Below are positions 50,418 to 60,915 of a stretch of DNA of 64,000 bases, one piece after another. Source of the DNA: Bdellovibrio bacteriovorus W (GTDB lineage Bacteria > Bdellovibrionota > Bdellovibrionia > Bdellovibrionales > Bdellovibrionaceae); NCBI GenBank assembly GCA_000525675.1, contig CP002190.1:868001-932000 (forward strand), read 5' to 3'. The position numbers and the translations under genes were made by a program. Each line of letters begins with the position of its first letter. The first letter of the stretch is position 1. The notes under the pieces are model-generated. The model did not search any database and was not told where the DNA came from. It was given only the letters and a program-made list of their open reading frames with translations.

Positions 50418-51800
50418 TTAAAGACTGTCGTTGCCTTGTTGCGTGCCGATTTTGCTAGGTGCGCGCGTTCGTGTGCCCATGGCATCAATCAGTGATCTAC
50501 CAAAATGACTCATTTGTTTTGCGTTCACATCAATGCCGTCATCGATGGAAGTGCTTTGAGCTTCATTCGGGTCGACGGTGAACTTTAAGTTTTGCGGATT
50601 TAATGCAACTCCACCTGAAGAAGAAACACCCTCATCAAGAATCGTCAGTGCTTTATATAAGTTAAGCTGACGAGACGTTCGTGTTTTTGAAGCCAATTGC
50701 GTCTGAGCATCTCCGGTTGAGAGAATGTACTTTTTCACATCCACAGCCTTAAAAGACTGCTTATGAGCCATGACTAGGGCCGCGGCACCAGAAACAAAAG
50801 CCGTGGCTTGAGAAGTTCCTGTCATATAACCGTAAGAATTATTTGGAAGACATGAAAGAATGTTTTGTCCAGGAGCCGCGATATGTACAGTTTCAACCCC
50901 GTAGTTGGATGATGCTAAAACTTCTGTAGATGGATCAATCGCCGTCACAGAAATAATATTATCGAGCTTATAGTCAGCGGGATAGTAGTGAAACTGATCT
51001 GAGTTTGAACGCTCATTTCCAGCGGCTGCTACAAAAAGAATTCCTTTGCGCTGAGCTTCGGCAATGACGTCATGCTCTTCTTGAGAGTACTCCGTACCAC
51101 CACCCGAGTAGTTGATGATATGTGCACCCATTTTTACAGCATAGCGAATAGAGGCAATGGTGTTCTTTAAGTTGTCTGTGCCAGCAACTTTTGGATCATA
51201 GTATTTTAAAATCATAAGACTGACTTCGGGAGCAATACCAGTGATCCCTTTTCCATTTCCAGCTTCAGCTCCAATAATACCTGCGATATGAGTGCCGTGG
51301 CCGTGGTTATCGTCGAGGCGATTGTTGTTGCTAACGAAATTCCAACCATAGACGTCATCGACAAAGCCATTGCCATCATCGTCGATGCCGTTAGTGGCTT
51401 TATCTCTTCCATTAGAGTCTTTACCTGACTCACCAGGATTGCGCCAAAGGTTCTGAGCTAAGTCTTCGTGTTTAACATCGATACCCGTATCAATAACAGC
51501 CACGATAATATCACGACTGCCTTTCGTGACAGACCACGCACGGGCAGCGTCTGATTTTTTCAAGCCCCAAGCTTGATTAATTGCAGGGTCATTAAAGAGA
51601 GCACTTGGCTCATCTTCAACTTTGTCGGTCTTTGAAGTTACGAAGGAGTGTTCGAGGGCACGCGTTCCATCCTTTTTGGTGGAGCTTTGCGTGCGACCTT
51701 GTCGAGGAGACTCTTCAAGAGAATATAAATAGGCTCCTAAGCCTGTAAAGACTGCGATGCCGATACCAATAGCTGAAATCCACAACTTCCTTGAAAGCAT
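50418..51800 (-). CDS. Exported subtilisin-like serine protease (S8)
   Basis: A 460-aa subtilase. An N-terminal signal anchor (about 8-26), a propeptide-like region (about 30-95) and the S8 catalytic domain (about 96-375) are seen. The triad is intact: D104 in VIDTGID, H168 in NHGHGTHIAG, and S330 in GTSQATAFVSGAA, with oxyanion Asn262 in AAAGNE. A Ca-binding-like loop NGIDDDGNGFVDDVYGWNF is present. The C-terminal about 85 residues are unassigned. It is probably secreted and may attack prey protein (inference). SD AAGGAG is strong. It converges with the zinc-ribbon gene, with 5 nt between the stops. Confidence 0.92.
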   Translation of the reverse strand: MLSRKLWISAIGIGIAVFTGLGAYLYSLEESPRQGRTQSSTKKDGTRALEHSFVTSKTDKVEDEPSALFNDPAINQAWGLKKSDAARAWSVTKGSRDIIVAVIDTGIDVKHEDLAQNLWRNPGESGKDSNGRDKATNGIDDDGNGFVDDVYGWNFVSNNNRLDDNHGHGTHIAGIIGAEAGNGKGITGIAPEVSLMILKYYDPKVAGTDNLKNTIASIRYAVKMGAHIINYSGGGTEYSQEEHDVIAEAQRKGILFVAAAGNERSNSDQFHYYPADYKLDNIISVTAIDPSTEVLASSNYGVETVHIAAPGQNILSCLPNNSYGYMTGTSQATAFVSGAAALVMAHKQSFKAVDVKKYILSTGDAQTQLASKTRTSRQLNLYKALTILDEGVSSSGGVALNPQNLKFTVDPNEAQSTSIDDGIDVNAKQMSHFGRSLIDAMGTRTRAPSKIGTQQGNDSL

Positions 51801-51970
51801 GAGTTTCTCCTTCCCAAGAAGTTATCGGAATATTACAGACCTTCATGAGAAATACTGTGCCTTTTGAAAAAATCTGGGAGTGATTAAAAAAAGTCTATGC
51901 TTGGTGGGGAGTATGAATGTCTCAAGTTGAAACAGACTTGCAAAAAAATAGAGGAGAGCTCTTAAGTGTT

Positions 51971-54900
51971 TTAATTTTTTAAGCAAAGCTTTGCTTTAGG
52001 ATTCGATTCGCAAATAGCTTCTCGCAAAAGACGATTTTCTTCTTTGAGACTTGCGATTTCACGACTTTGTTTTTCTAGTTCTGCACTTGTATGAGTGATC
52101 TCACTGTAAAGTTCTTTGATTGCTTCGACGATGGGGCCTATTAATTTTGTATAGGCCACCGATTTGAAGCTTTGTTTGTCCGTAGAAACAGCTTCAGGAA
52201 AAACCTTTTCGACGTCTTGGGCTATGAGGCCCATATCTGTGTCATCACTAAATGAAATATCAGTACGAACATCATGTCTCCAATTGAAGGTGACCCCATT
52301 TAGTTGAAGAAGTTTTTCCAAAGAATCCGGAATGAGTTGAATATTTTTTTTCAATCGAGCATCAGAAGTATTCGCCCAAGCTGCGGTTCCACCTGCAGAC
52401 CCGTTGACAAAAAAGTCATAAGGATTATTTCCTGATGTGTTAATGCCAACCTTTCCATTGGCATCAATCATCATGCGAGTGACTCCTTTTTGTGTCAGAT
52501 AAAAGTGGCATGTGGATGATGTTGTAGAGTCGCAGATATGCATATAGGCGTCTCCACGGCCACTGCCACCCACAGCATTTCCAAGGCGAAAGGATTCTCC
52601 ACTAAATCCATTATCAATAGAAAGTGGGGAATCGTTGAAAAGATATCCTGTACTTTTGATTTCAAAGAGAGTTTTAGGAGCTGTTGATGAAACCCCGATA
52701 TTTCCGTTTGAATGGAAGCGAAGCTTTTCTTTCATCGCTCCATTGGTCATCGTGCTAATAACGAGGTTGCTTGTTTTAGTTTCACTTGCAAAGTTGGCCG
52801 CTGAAGTCGCTGCGATATTGGCAGTGGAGACGTAACTTGTTCCATCGTAAGCTCTGAAGGATAAAAATCCTAAGGAGTCTCCAGTTTGAACTGCTGCAGG
52901 ATTTTTGCTGGCATCTTCTCGTGCGCGTGCGACAATCAAAGAGCCTTCTCCAGTGGAGTTTCCTTGAGACTCGATAAATAAATCATCATCAACACCGCCG
53001 GTGCCTTTCATGTGAAGGCCACGCAGAGGATTGGTTAGAGTTTTTCCAATCCCAATGGCGGCAGGAACCGCAAGTTTTACCGTCTGATCATCTTTCCATT
53101 CACCATTAGCATTGGCACTGCCAATGCGGACTGTATTATTTGCTGGTTTGCTAATGGGGCCGATTCCCCAATATCCTGAGCTGTCCCAGTTACCTACGAA
53201 CTGTGCTTGGCCCTGAGTGTTGTGATAGGAGCCGACAAAAACTGCGTTATAGTTTGCAGTGTCGTTCCATTCTCCCACTTGAAGTCTTGCACCTGGATCA
53301 TAGGCGTCGATCCCTACGCGACCATCGGAGGTGAATCTCACCTTCTCAGAATTATTGGTTTCAAAGATAATATGCCCATCGACGCCGTTTGCAAGATGAA
53401 GGTCCAGGGTATTATTTTCTGTATAACCAAAAGAGCCGAGCCATGCATAGTCTCTCTGAAAGTCCATTTGTGAGCGACCAGCTGCCGGCGAATTTAGAAT
53501 GAGGCTCGATTTATTAACTCCTGGAGATAAAATGCTAAGAGATGCATTTGTATCAGGTCCTTGAGCGATACCAATGGTGCCTGTTTTTCCAATGGTCATT
53601 CTTGTCGTGTTGTTGGTAAGGAACTCGAAGTTATAGTTATCAATCGTTCCTATTTTTGCGAGCTTGTTAAAGCTATTACCGCCGTTGCCATAATAATTTA
53701 GTGGAGTGCATCCAGCGATTCCACTTACATTGAAAGTGAGGGCTTCATTGATATTGCATTTAAACGAAGTAAATGCAGATCCAGAGGAGTTTGTTGTCAC
53801 TAACTGATTTGCCGCAAAAACAGAGGCACCAGTTCCACCATTATTTATGGGTAGAATTCCTGTAGTTTCGGTATCAAGCTGAATAGCTCCAGAACTCGAA
53901 GCTGATGAGATCCTTCCTTGAGAATCAACCTTGATATTTGCCCGCGTATAGTTTCCAGCGACCACACCAGTGTCTGTTAAAGAAATTTCTCCAGTTGTGG
54001 TAATGGGACCGCCCATCAGTCCATTTCCAGTGGTGATACTTTTTACAGTTCCACCCGAGTCAGAGTCATTATCCGGAGCGGCTTTCCATTCGTTGCCATC
54101 AAATTTTAAAACATCACCGGATGTGGGTGCTGAAGCGCTGACTGCAATGCCTCTAATTTTTTGTACGGAGGTTGCTCCTATGGCTCCGCTGACATCGCCC
54201 GCTAAAGAAACGTTGATGGCTCGGCATTGAAAGCCACCGACTACATTCCAATACATGGTTTCATTAGCGGCGCATTGAGCATCCGCAATATACGTACTGA
54301 ATTCGTCCTTCGAAATAAAACTATTTAAAGAAGTGGACAGTCCACTGATATCACTAGCTTGAATCAGTGAAGACCCCCAAGAGGTTCCATCAAATTTTAG
54401 AAAATGCTGAGTCGTTGGGGGAGTGGCAGAGACATTCACTCCTTGAATTTTGATGACTTTAGGAGAAGGATAATCACCACTCAAGTCTCCGGAAGCAGCC
54501 CCTAGTGGAGGACGCGAATCGCTAAAGCGCGGATCATCGCCAGCAGCCAGCGTGTTTGCAGAATTTCCGACGCTGATGCTTAGAATGGGGTTGGTGCTGC
54601 CATCCGATACAGTCAGATACGTAGAATTAGAGCTGACGGACTTAACGGTTCCTTCTGAAGCCGCAGGAATGGTTTTGCAGACAATATTATTACCAATTTT
54701 GGTGAGGTATGAATCCCCGATACACGTCGGGACATCACTTCTTAAAACAAAGTCAGAAGCAGATTTAGTTCCTAATAACTCTGAAGAGTAAGAGTAAGCA
54801 GCGTAGGGGACGCTGCGAATCTCACTGGAAGGTGAGATCGCTTTCCATCCGCTGCCATCATGAAACTGAACTTTTAAAACTCGAATATCGCCGGCTTTTG

Positions 54901-55243
54901 CTTCGTATTCTGAATCTCCGTAGCATTTATGGATTTGACTGTTATTAAATGAATCAATCAGTGTGAAAAGGGGATCGCTAGGGAACATTTTAATTCCTGA
55001 GCCGATGGGAACGTCAAAAATCCCGTTGGAATTTAAGAGATTTACACCATTTTTTTGTTCGCGATAAATGACACAAGAACCATTTGGGTTGGTAATTTCA
55101 AAAAGGAAACTGACGTTGTTCTTGTTAAGTCCCTGACCGTGCTCATCAATAATTCGGCCTTGATAGGTCAGGGTTGCAGGGCTAGCAAAGCCCTGGTTAC
55201 AAAGGAGAATGAAAATACCTAACAAGAACACACCGATTTTCAT
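51971..55243 (-). CDS. Exported trimeric fibre with S74 intramolecular chaperone
   Basis: A 1090-aa protein. Signal peptide (MKIGVFLLGIFILLCNQGFA) and N-terminal beta-domain (about 22-150, TYQGRIIDEHGQGLNKNNVSFLFEI) come first. A long Gly/Ser/Thr/Asn-rich repetitive shaft follows, with recurring motifs (SGDLSGDYPSP, SGLSTSLNSF, FDGNEWKA, GTVKSITTGNGL). The C-terminal peptidase-S74 chaperone (about 955-1060) has SDARLKKNIQ with predicted self-cleavage at Ser960, MGLIAQDVEKVFPEAV, and a terminal coiled coil (EITHTSAELEKQSREIASLKEENRLLREAI). This fits the mosaic adhesive trimer fibres described in Bdellovibrio. Prey recognition is therefore likely by analogy. No phage genes surround it. Confidence 0.87.
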   Translation of the reverse strand: MKIGVFLLGIFILLCNQGFASPATLTYQGRIIDEHGQGLNKNNVSFLFEITNPNGSCVIYREQKNGVNLLNSNGIFDVPIGSGIKMFPSDPLFTLIDSFNNSQIHKCYGDSEYEAKAGDIRVLKVQFHDGSGWKAISPSSEIRSVPYAAYSYSSELLGTKSASDFVLRSDVPTCIGDSYLTKIGNNIVCKTIPAASEGTVKSVSSNSTYLTVSDGSTNPILSISVGNSANTLAAGDDPRFSDSRPPLGAASGDLSGDYPSPKVIKIQGVNVSATPPTTQHFLKFDGTSWGSSLIQASDISGLSTSLNSFISKDEFSTYIADAQCAANETMYWNVVGGFQCRAINVSLAGDVSGAIGATSVQKIRGIAVSASAPTSGDVLKFDGNEWKAAPDNDSDSGGTVKSITTGNGLMGGPITTTGEISLTDTGVVAGNYTRANIKVDSQGRISSASSSGAIQLDTETTGILPINNGGTGASVFAANQLVTTNSSGSAFTSFKCNINEALTFNVSGIAGCTPLNYYGNGGNSFNKLAKIGTIDNYNFEFLTNNTTRMTIGKTGTIGIAQGPDTNASLSILSPGVNKSSLILNSPAAGRSQMDFQRDYAWLGSFGYTENNTLDLHLANGVDGHIIFETNNSEKVRFTSDGRVGIDAYDPGARLQVGEWNDTANYNAVFVGSYHNTQGQAQFVGNWDSSGYWGIGPISKPANNTVRIGSANANGEWKDDQTVKLAVPAAIGIGKTLTNPLRGLHMKGTGGVDDDLFIESQGNSTGEGSLIVARAREDASKNPAAVQTGDSLGFLSFRAYDGTSYVSTANIAATSAANFASETKTSNLVISTMTNGAMKEKLRFHSNGNIGVSSTAPKTLFEIKSTGYLFNDSPLSIDNGFSGESFRLGNAVGGSGRGDAYMHICDSTTSSTCHFYLTQKGVTRMMIDANGKVGINTSGNNPYDFFVNGSAGGTAAWANTSDARLKKNIQLIPDSLEKLLQLNGVTFNWRHDVRTDISFSDDTDMGLIAQDVEKVFPEAVSTDKQSFKSVAYTKLIGPIVEAIKELYSEITHTSAELEKQSREIASLKEENRLLREAICESNPKAKLCLKN

Positions 55244-55327
55244 GTAGAACTTATCGGCAGGCGGAGTAAAAGTCGAAAGGTCTAAAAAATTACATCTACA
55301 AGTAAGTGTCTCATTATGATGCTAAAT

Positions 55328-57490
55328 TTAAAGAGGAGAGAGCTTTAAAAGATCTTCAGGAAACTGAATCGACTCTTGAGTGCGAAGTCTTTTATAAAAA
55401 ACATAGTTGCGCATCACGAGTTTGATGTAGGCACGGGTCTCTTCATAAGGAACTTCTTCGATAAACTCGACCGAGTCTTCACGATAGCGAGTTTTGAGCC
55501 AGCCACGAATGGCGTTATGATTGGCGTTGTAGCCAGAGACTGCTAAAATAAATTGATTATTATAGCGCTTCATCAAGTTCTTAAGTTCAAAAGCCCCTAG
55601 AGGAACGTTGATCTCGGGAATAAATAAATCACTGGCTTCGGCGTATTCGAGTTTGTTTTCTTTTGCGAGTTGCTTTGCCACGCTCGGAAGAAGTTGCATT
55701 AAACCAAATGCATCAGCAGGGCTGCGCGCTTCAGGGTTGAATGCGGACTCTTGACGAATGATCGACAAGATAAACTCAGACGGAGTCCCACTTTTTTGCG
55801 AGGCATCTGCGACAATGTCTTTAAATGCTAGCGGGAATAAAAGATCTGGATGGTCTTTTAAGAGTTTATCTTTTACTTCAGGTTGAAGGGCGCCAATGGC
55901 TGCAAAGAGCGGTAAGTAAAGACCACTGCGCGCAAAGCCCGAAGACATGGCTAGCCAAGTTTCTTCTGAGGTGACTTTGTTTTGGCGGAGAGACTCCGCC
56001 ATTTTTGAAATGATCTGCTCAGCAAAAGCTTTTTCTTTCACGGCAATAAGCCACTCGGCCACAAGTCGATTCTGCGCAGGGATCTCAGAGACACCTAAAA
56101 GGCTTAATTTTTCAAGATCTTGAGCTTCATCTCTTAAAGGAGGGTAGTTCTGCTTGAGCTCGCGAATGGCTAAGACGCCGTAATAACCCATAGGGTCTTC
56201 GGTTTTTAAAACTTCGAGTTCTTGAGTGGCATCCTGTGGAAGGTTGAGCTTCTGATAAGTACGCGACAACCAGAATCTAGCGCGAGCTTTGTCGGAAGGG
56301 TCCTTCACAGAGTCGCGCATCTCAGTGAAACTATCTTTAGCTTCGTTCCACTTTTCAAGTTTGTAGTAGTTCCAAGATTTTAGCCACGCGATTTTATCAC
56401 GCAATCCCGTCATGCTCACCGGTTGGTTATAGCTAAGCTCAAAGTGAGTGATCGCCTCTTCAAAACGTCCTTTTTCTTCTTCAATTCTGCCAAGGATGAA
56501 GTAAACCTCATCTAGAGGGTAGAAGCCTTTTAAATCTTTAAGGGCTCTTTGTAGGTTCTGCACAGCTTTGGTGACTTGGCTCTCAGTCCATAGAGCTTTT
56601 GCATTCAACATCAGCGCATCGTGGTAACGAGCTGTTGCGCGACGATCTTTTTTGTTTTTGCGAAAATTCTTGGCTGTCCACTCAACAAGATCATCGGTCG
56701 CTTTGATGTATTCAGTTTTTCTTTGTGCCACCTTGTAAGTCTGGCGAAGGCTGCGCAAGGCTTGAAACTTATCATTGTCATTACTGCCTTTGGCTTTCAG
56801 AATTTTCTCGTAGGCAGCAACAGCACTGTCAAAGTCACGATGAAAGCGGTAGTCCATAGCCACAGCGCTAAGATCTTTTAGTGCGGGCTGGGGATCTAGG
56901 CGCGGTGAGTTTTTGTAAAGGGCCGCTTGAACTTCCGCGATCTTTTCTTGGGAGTTCAACTTTTGCGCTGTCATCAGAGCCTTAAGATAATACTCTTCTT
57001 TGATTTTTTTATTGGTCTCTTTGCGCGCCTTTAATACAAAGGCTTCGACGTCGTCATTAAGATCTTCAGACTCCAGGGCTTCTTTGAGTTGGATTTCCAC
57101 AAAGAGATCATTGTACCAAGGGGCAATCGCACTTGGTAATTGTTTAAGACCCTTTTCGTCGCTACAAATCTCATAGGCTCTTAATAAAGACAAATCATTC
57201 AGAGGGAATTCTTCCTCGTTAGAGAGATCTTTATAGAGCGAGCAGGATTGAGTGGCATCCGTCGTGCGCAGCTTGCTTGCTAGAGTGTAGTTCTTCCACC
57301 AGCGAATGTTTTGCTCATTAGCTCCCACGGCAAGGTTTGAAAGCTCTTGTGTCGTGGCATTCTTGTATCGAGTTAAAAAAGTAGAAGCGGGGGGAGTGAG
57401 TTTTCTATCAATTTTGGTATCAAGCCTCGATAGAGTCGAGCATCCGAGCATAACTGATAAAAATGAAAGTGCGACGATGGATCTAGGCAT
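55328..57490 (-). CDS. Lytic transglycosylase, Slt70-like, lipoprotein
   Basis: A 720-aa protein with lipobox MLGC near residue 17. A long helical superhelix of TPR-like units (about 60-530) precedes the C-terminal SLT domain (about 560-700). The catalytic Glu581 lies in RQESAFNPEARSPADAFGLMQLLP, and the AVSGYNANHNAIRGW motif follows. It cleaves the glycan MurNAc-GlcNAc bond and forms anhydro ends, in the periplasm. As a predator it can act on its own or prey wall. The start at the first ATG is uncertain because no strong SD is seen. It lies upstream of the fibre gene on the same strand, separated by about 85 bp. Confidence 0.9.
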   Translation of the reverse strand: MPRSIVALSFLSVMLGCSTLSRLDTKIDRKLTPPASTFLTRYKNATTQELSNLAVGANEQNIRWWKNYTLASKLRTTDATQSCSLYKDLSNEEEFPLNDLSLLRAYEICSDEKGLKQLPSAIAPWYNDLFVEIQLKEALESEDLNDDVEAFVLKARKETNKKIKEEYYLKALMTAQKLNSQEKIAEVQAALYKNSPRLDPQPALKDLSAVAMDYRFHRDFDSAVAAYEKILKAKGSNDNDKFQALRSLRQTYKVAQRKTEYIKATDDLVEWTAKNFRKNKKDRRATARYHDALMLNAKALWTESQVTKAVQNLQRALKDLKGFYPLDEVYFILGRIEEEKGRFEEAITHFELSYNQPVSMTGLRDKIAWLKSWNYYKLEKWNEAKDSFTEMRDSVKDPSDKARARFWLSRTYQKLNLPQDATQELEVLKTEDPMGYYGVLAIRELKQNYPPLRDEAQDLEKLSLLGVSEIPAQNRLVAEWLIAVKEKAFAEQIISKMAESLRQNKVTSEETWLAMSSGFARSGLYLPLFAAIGALQPEVKDKLLKDHPDLLFPLAFKDIVADASQKSGTPSEFILSIIRQESAFNPEARSPADAFGLMQLLPSVAKQLAKENKLEYAEASDLFIPEINVPLGAFELKNLMKRYNNQFILAVSGYNANHNAIRGWLKTRYREDSVEFIEEVPYEETRAYIKLVMRNYVFYKRLRTQESIQFPEDLLKLSPL

Positions 57491-57548
57491 ACATTAAGGC
57501 TACGTTGTTTGCAGAGCAGACACAACTGGCTATCGGCTAGAATGCAAA

Positions 57549-57577
57549 AAAAAAAAGCCGCTTATACGCGGCTTCCT
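57549..57577 (-). terminator. Rho-independent terminator inside the htpX 3' end
   Basis: On the minus strand GAAGCCGC-GTATAA-GCGGCTT is followed by about ten T. The loop includes the htpX stop codon, so coding end and terminator overlap. Confidence 0.85.
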
Positions 57578-58461
57578 CTTTGTAGAACTTGGATTCTCTC
57601 ATCAAGTGGTGGGTGAGTCATAAACAGTCTAGAGATTCCACCTTTGTCGCGGTTAGAAATCATCAACGTCGCTGTCTGACCTTCCTCTGGAGGAATCGGC
57701 AAGTCATAGACCGATTTTAGTCTTGCTAGGGCAGCAATCATATTCTCACGTGAAGAATACTTGGCGCCGCCAGCGTCTGCGCGGAACTCGCGTTTGCGCG
57801 AGAAGTAATTCACAACAATAGAACCTAAAAGTGTAAATGCAATGTCGCCGAGGATGATCACGCCAAAACGTGCGATTTCGCGGAAGCGCTCGTCCACATT
57901 TGATGCCACTAGGTTTGCAAGAATTCTAGAGAAGAACATTGCAAAGGCATTCACGATACCTTGGATCAGTGTCATAGTTACCATGTCACCGTTGGCGATA
58001 TGCGCCACTTCGTGGGCAAGAACGCCTTCAAGTTCTTTTTCATTCATGCGCTGAAGTAAACCTGTAGAAACTGCAACTAGAGACTTGTTTTTAGTTGGTC
58101 CTGTAGCAAAAGCATTGATGTCAACGCTCTCATAAACACCTACTTCTGGCATTTTAGAAATTTGCGCACGACGAGACATTTCGTGAACTTTAGTGACGAG
58201 GTGGCGAAGTTGTGGATCTTGAGTTTGTGGATCGATAACTTTAACGCCATGGAACATCTTCGCCATCCATTTAGACATGAATAGAGAGATGAAGGCTCCG
58301 CCCATACCCCAAACAGCACAGAAGGCCATTAAGAACGGAATTTGCGAGTTAAGACCAGCAAGGCCAAGAAAGCGACTGACGATAGACCAAACAATGCCAA
58401 TCGTAACAATCACTAAAAGATTCGTCAGAAGAAAAAGACCAATACGCTTAAAAAATGCCAT
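57562..58461 (-). CDS. htpX: HtpX M48 membrane metalloprotease
   Basis: A 299-aa inner-membrane protease for misfolded membrane proteins. Two N-terminal TM segments (about 8-28 and 38-58), the zinc motif HEVAH in VLAHEVAHIANGDM, two further TM segments, and the third zinc-ligand region (FSRKREFRADAGGAKYSS, with Glu) are present. The C-terminal MTHPPLDERIQVLQ is typical. SD AAAGGAG is 6-7 nt upstream. It fits with ClpA/S and DnaJ in this region as stress or quality control. Heat-shock regulation is expected, but no clear site was found. Confidence 0.93.
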   Translation of the reverse strand: MAFFKRIGLFLLTNLLVIVTIGIVWSIVSRFLGLAGLNSQIPFLMAFCAVWGMGGAFISLFMSKWMAKMFHGVKVIDPQTQDPQLRHLVTKVHEMSRRAQISKMPEVGVYESVDINAFATGPTKNKSLVAVSTGLLQRMNEKELEGVLAHEVAHIANGDMVTMTLIQGIVNAFAMFFSRILANLVASNVDERFREIARFGVIILGDIAFTLLGSIVVNYFSRKREFRADAGGAKYSSRENMIAALARLKSVYDLPIPPEEGQTATLMISNRDKGGISRLFMTHPPLDERIQVLQRGSRV

Positions 58462-58593
58462 GAAACTATACTCCTTTTAGAGTCATCACTTGTACGCTGT
58501 TAGTTAAATTTTTTCCGAGATTGATTTGAAAAAGCTTAACTAACAGCACACTAAGATAATGATAACTCTAAAAGGAATGTCAATACTATCACA

Positions 58594-60915
58594 TCACGTC
58601 GTAACCGGATGTTTTACGTTTTTATGTCCAGTGCCATTTGAGGTGGTGCTAAAATGGAACTTCAAGATGCTGTTTTCGAGTTCCACACTGACACGTCCTC
58701 CGTCGACAAGGCGGCCAAAAAGAAGTTCGTCCACCAAGGCTTTCTTAAGATGCTCATCCACACAGCGGGCCAGTGGGCGGGCGCCATAAACTCGATCGTA
58801 ACCTTTTTTGACCAACCATTTTAAGACATCTTGGGTGACATTCAGTTCCACGTTTTTTGCCAGAAGTGCCATCTTAAGTTCATCCACAAACTTCTGAGTG
58901 ATTCTAAGAATCATCTCCTCAGAAAGATCATTGAACGCGACAACGGCATCCAAACGGTTGATAAACTCTGGAGAGAAAGCCTTTTTAATAGCATCCATCG
59001 AAATAGAGCTGCGGTTTTCTTCCACCATGCCAATCGTTCCACGCGAGGCCTCAAGGGCACCAGCGTTGGAGGTCATCACAAGGATCACATTCTTAAAGTC
59101 TGCCACTCTTCCATTGCTATCTGTGAGGCGTCCAGCATCCATCACTTGCAGAAGCACGTTGTAAATATCCGGATGAGCTTTTTCAATCTCATCTAATAAG
59201 AGAACGGCATAAGGATGTTTATTCACGGCCTCTGTCAATAAACCACCTTCTTCGTACCCCACGTATCCCGGAGGGGCGCCGACAAGGCGGGCGACAGCGT
59301 GTTTCTCCATGTATTCACTCATGTCGAATCTTTCAAAGTGAACACCAAGAATTTGCGCAAGCTGTTTGCAGACCTCTGTTTTACCCACTCCTGTAGGACC
59401 GGTGAAAAGAAAGCTGCCAATCGGTTTGTTCGCGCGGCCCAAGCCACTGCGCGAGTATTTGATACTTGCAACAAGGCGATCAATGGATTCGTCTTGCCCA
59501 AAGATCAAGGCTTTGAGTTTTCGATCAAGTTCGCGCAACTGAGTTTTTTCAGAAGAAGAAATCGCCGCGATCGGAAGACCCGTCATCTTAGCAATGACCT
59601 CTTCGATCTTTTCAGCGTTGATTTCTAGTTCTTCGGAGTCATCATCGCGCAGACGGAAGTAAGCCCCAGCTTCGTCCATCACGTCGATGGCTTTATCAGG
59701 TAGAAGTTTTCCATGAATGTGTTTTTGCGAAAGCTCAACTGCTGCCGTGATGGCATCGTCGGTAAATAGAACATCATGAAAAGACTCATAGCTCGGGCGC
59801 AGCCCCTTAAGGATCGCAATGCAATCTTCCATGCTTGGTTCTTTGACGTCAATTTTTTGAAAGCGACGGTTGAGCGCACGGTCTTTTTCAAAATACTGGC
59901 GGTATTCTGAATGTGTCGTAGAGCCAATGCAGCTGATATCACCGTTGGCAAGGGCGGGTTTTAGCAAGTTCGACGCATCCATCGAACCTCCACTCGTTGC
60001 GCCAGCCCCAACAATGGTATGAATCTCATCAATGAAGAGTACGGAGCCAGGGCGTTTTTCGATCTCTTTGATAATCGCTTTGAGGCGTCCTTCAAAGTCT
60101 CCGCGGAACTTAGTTCCAGCGAGCAGGCCCCCAAGGTCTAGAGCATAGATCACCGTGTTTTTTAGTTTTTCTGGCACTTCACCCAAAATGATTTTATAGG
60201 CTAAGCCCTCGGCGATCGCCGTTTTGCCCACGCCGGGTTCGCCAATCAGCAGGGGATTGTTCTTCGTGCGACGGCAAAGGATTTGAACTGTGCGATCAAT
60301 AACATCTTCTCTGCCAATGAGAGGATCTGTTTTACCAAGCTTTGCTTTTTCGTTTAAATTTACACAAAAGCTATCCAGTGGAGAGCTTTTGGTTTCATCA
60401 AAAGTCTCCATGGACTCGGTTCCGCGAGGGGAGCCAGCAGGTGGGATATCGCCTTTTCCTTCTTTGGTAATTCCATGGGAAATAAAGTTGATAATATCAA
60501 ACTGTGTAAGGCCTTGTTTAGAAAGGGCATAGGCCGCATGGGAGTCATTTTCATAGAACAGTGAAACCAAGAGGCTGCCTTCGCTGATTTGATTGCGGCC
60601 AGCACTTTTCATTTGAATTGCAGCTCTTTGAATCAGACGGTGACAAGCCAGAGTGAACTCCGGTGTCCAGGAATCAAAACCACCGTAAGACTCAAGCTGT
60701 TCTTGAGTGATTTTCGGAATGCCCGCTTTAAAAAAATCTCTTAAATCTTGCTTTAGTTTTTGTACATTTACAGAACAAGCTTCAAGTATCTCAGTCATTG
60801 CAGGAGATTCTGTAAACACCAGGAGTACATGTTCTAGGGTAACGAATTCATGTTGGTGGCGTTTCGCGAGTTCTGTGGCTTCTGCGAGCTTGCGCTCAAG
60901 TTCACGACTCATCAT
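58594..60915 (-). CDS. clpA: ClpA, AAA+ unfoldase of ClpAP
   Basis: A 773-aa ClpA. The N-domain has two Clp_N repeats (about 1-150). The first AAA+ module has Walker [16 protein letters not shown] and Walker [10 protein letters not shown]. The second module has [26 protein letters not shown] and the sensor-2 region GARPLAR. There is no M-domain between them, so it is ClpA and not ClpB or ClpC. It unfolds substrates for ClpP. SD GGAGGAGG is strong. It begins within the clpS stop (TAATG), a coupled pair. The C-terminal tail after PLARC is unremarkable. Confidence 0.95.
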   Translation of the reverse strand: MMSRELERKLAEATELAKRHQHEFVTLEHVLLVFTESPAMTEILEACSVNVQKLKQDLRDFFKAGIPKITQEQLESYGGFDSWTPEFTLACHRLIQRAAIQMKSAGRNQISEGSLLVSLFYENDSHAAYALSKQGLTQFDIINFISHGITKEGKGDIPPAGSPRGTESMETFDETKSSPLDSFCVNLNEKAKLGKTDPLIGREDVIDRTVQILCRRTKNNPLLIGEPGVGKTAIAEGLAYKIILGEVPEKLKNTVIYALDLGGLLAGTKFRGDFEGRLKAIIKEIEKRPGSVLFIDEIHTIVGAGATSGGSMDASNLLKPALANGDISCIGSTTHSEYRQYFEKDRALNRRFQKIDVKEPSMEDCIAILKGLRPSYESFHDVLFTDDAITAAVELSQKHIHGKLLPDKAIDVMDEAGAYFRLRDDDSEELEINAEKIEEVIAKMTGLPIAAISSSEKTQLRELDRKLKALIFGQDESIDRLVASIKYSRSGLGRANKPIGSFLFTGPTGVGKTEVCKQLAQILGVHFERFDMSEYMEKHAVARLVGAPPGYVGYEEGGLLTEAVNKHPYAVLLLDEIEKAHPDIYNVLLQVMDAGRLTDSNGRVADFKNVILVMTSNAGALEASRGTIGMVEENRSSISMDAIKKAFSPEFINRLDAVVAFNDLSEEMILRITQKFVDELKMALLAKNVELNVTQDVLKWLVKKGYDRVYGARPLARCVDEHLKKALVDELLFGRLVDGGRVSVELENSILKFHFSTTSNGTGHKNVKHPVTT

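Noticed and set aside
51971-55243. Prophage tail-fibre region
   Set aside because: The protein has a Sec signal peptide, and no phage structural, integrase or lysis genes surround it.
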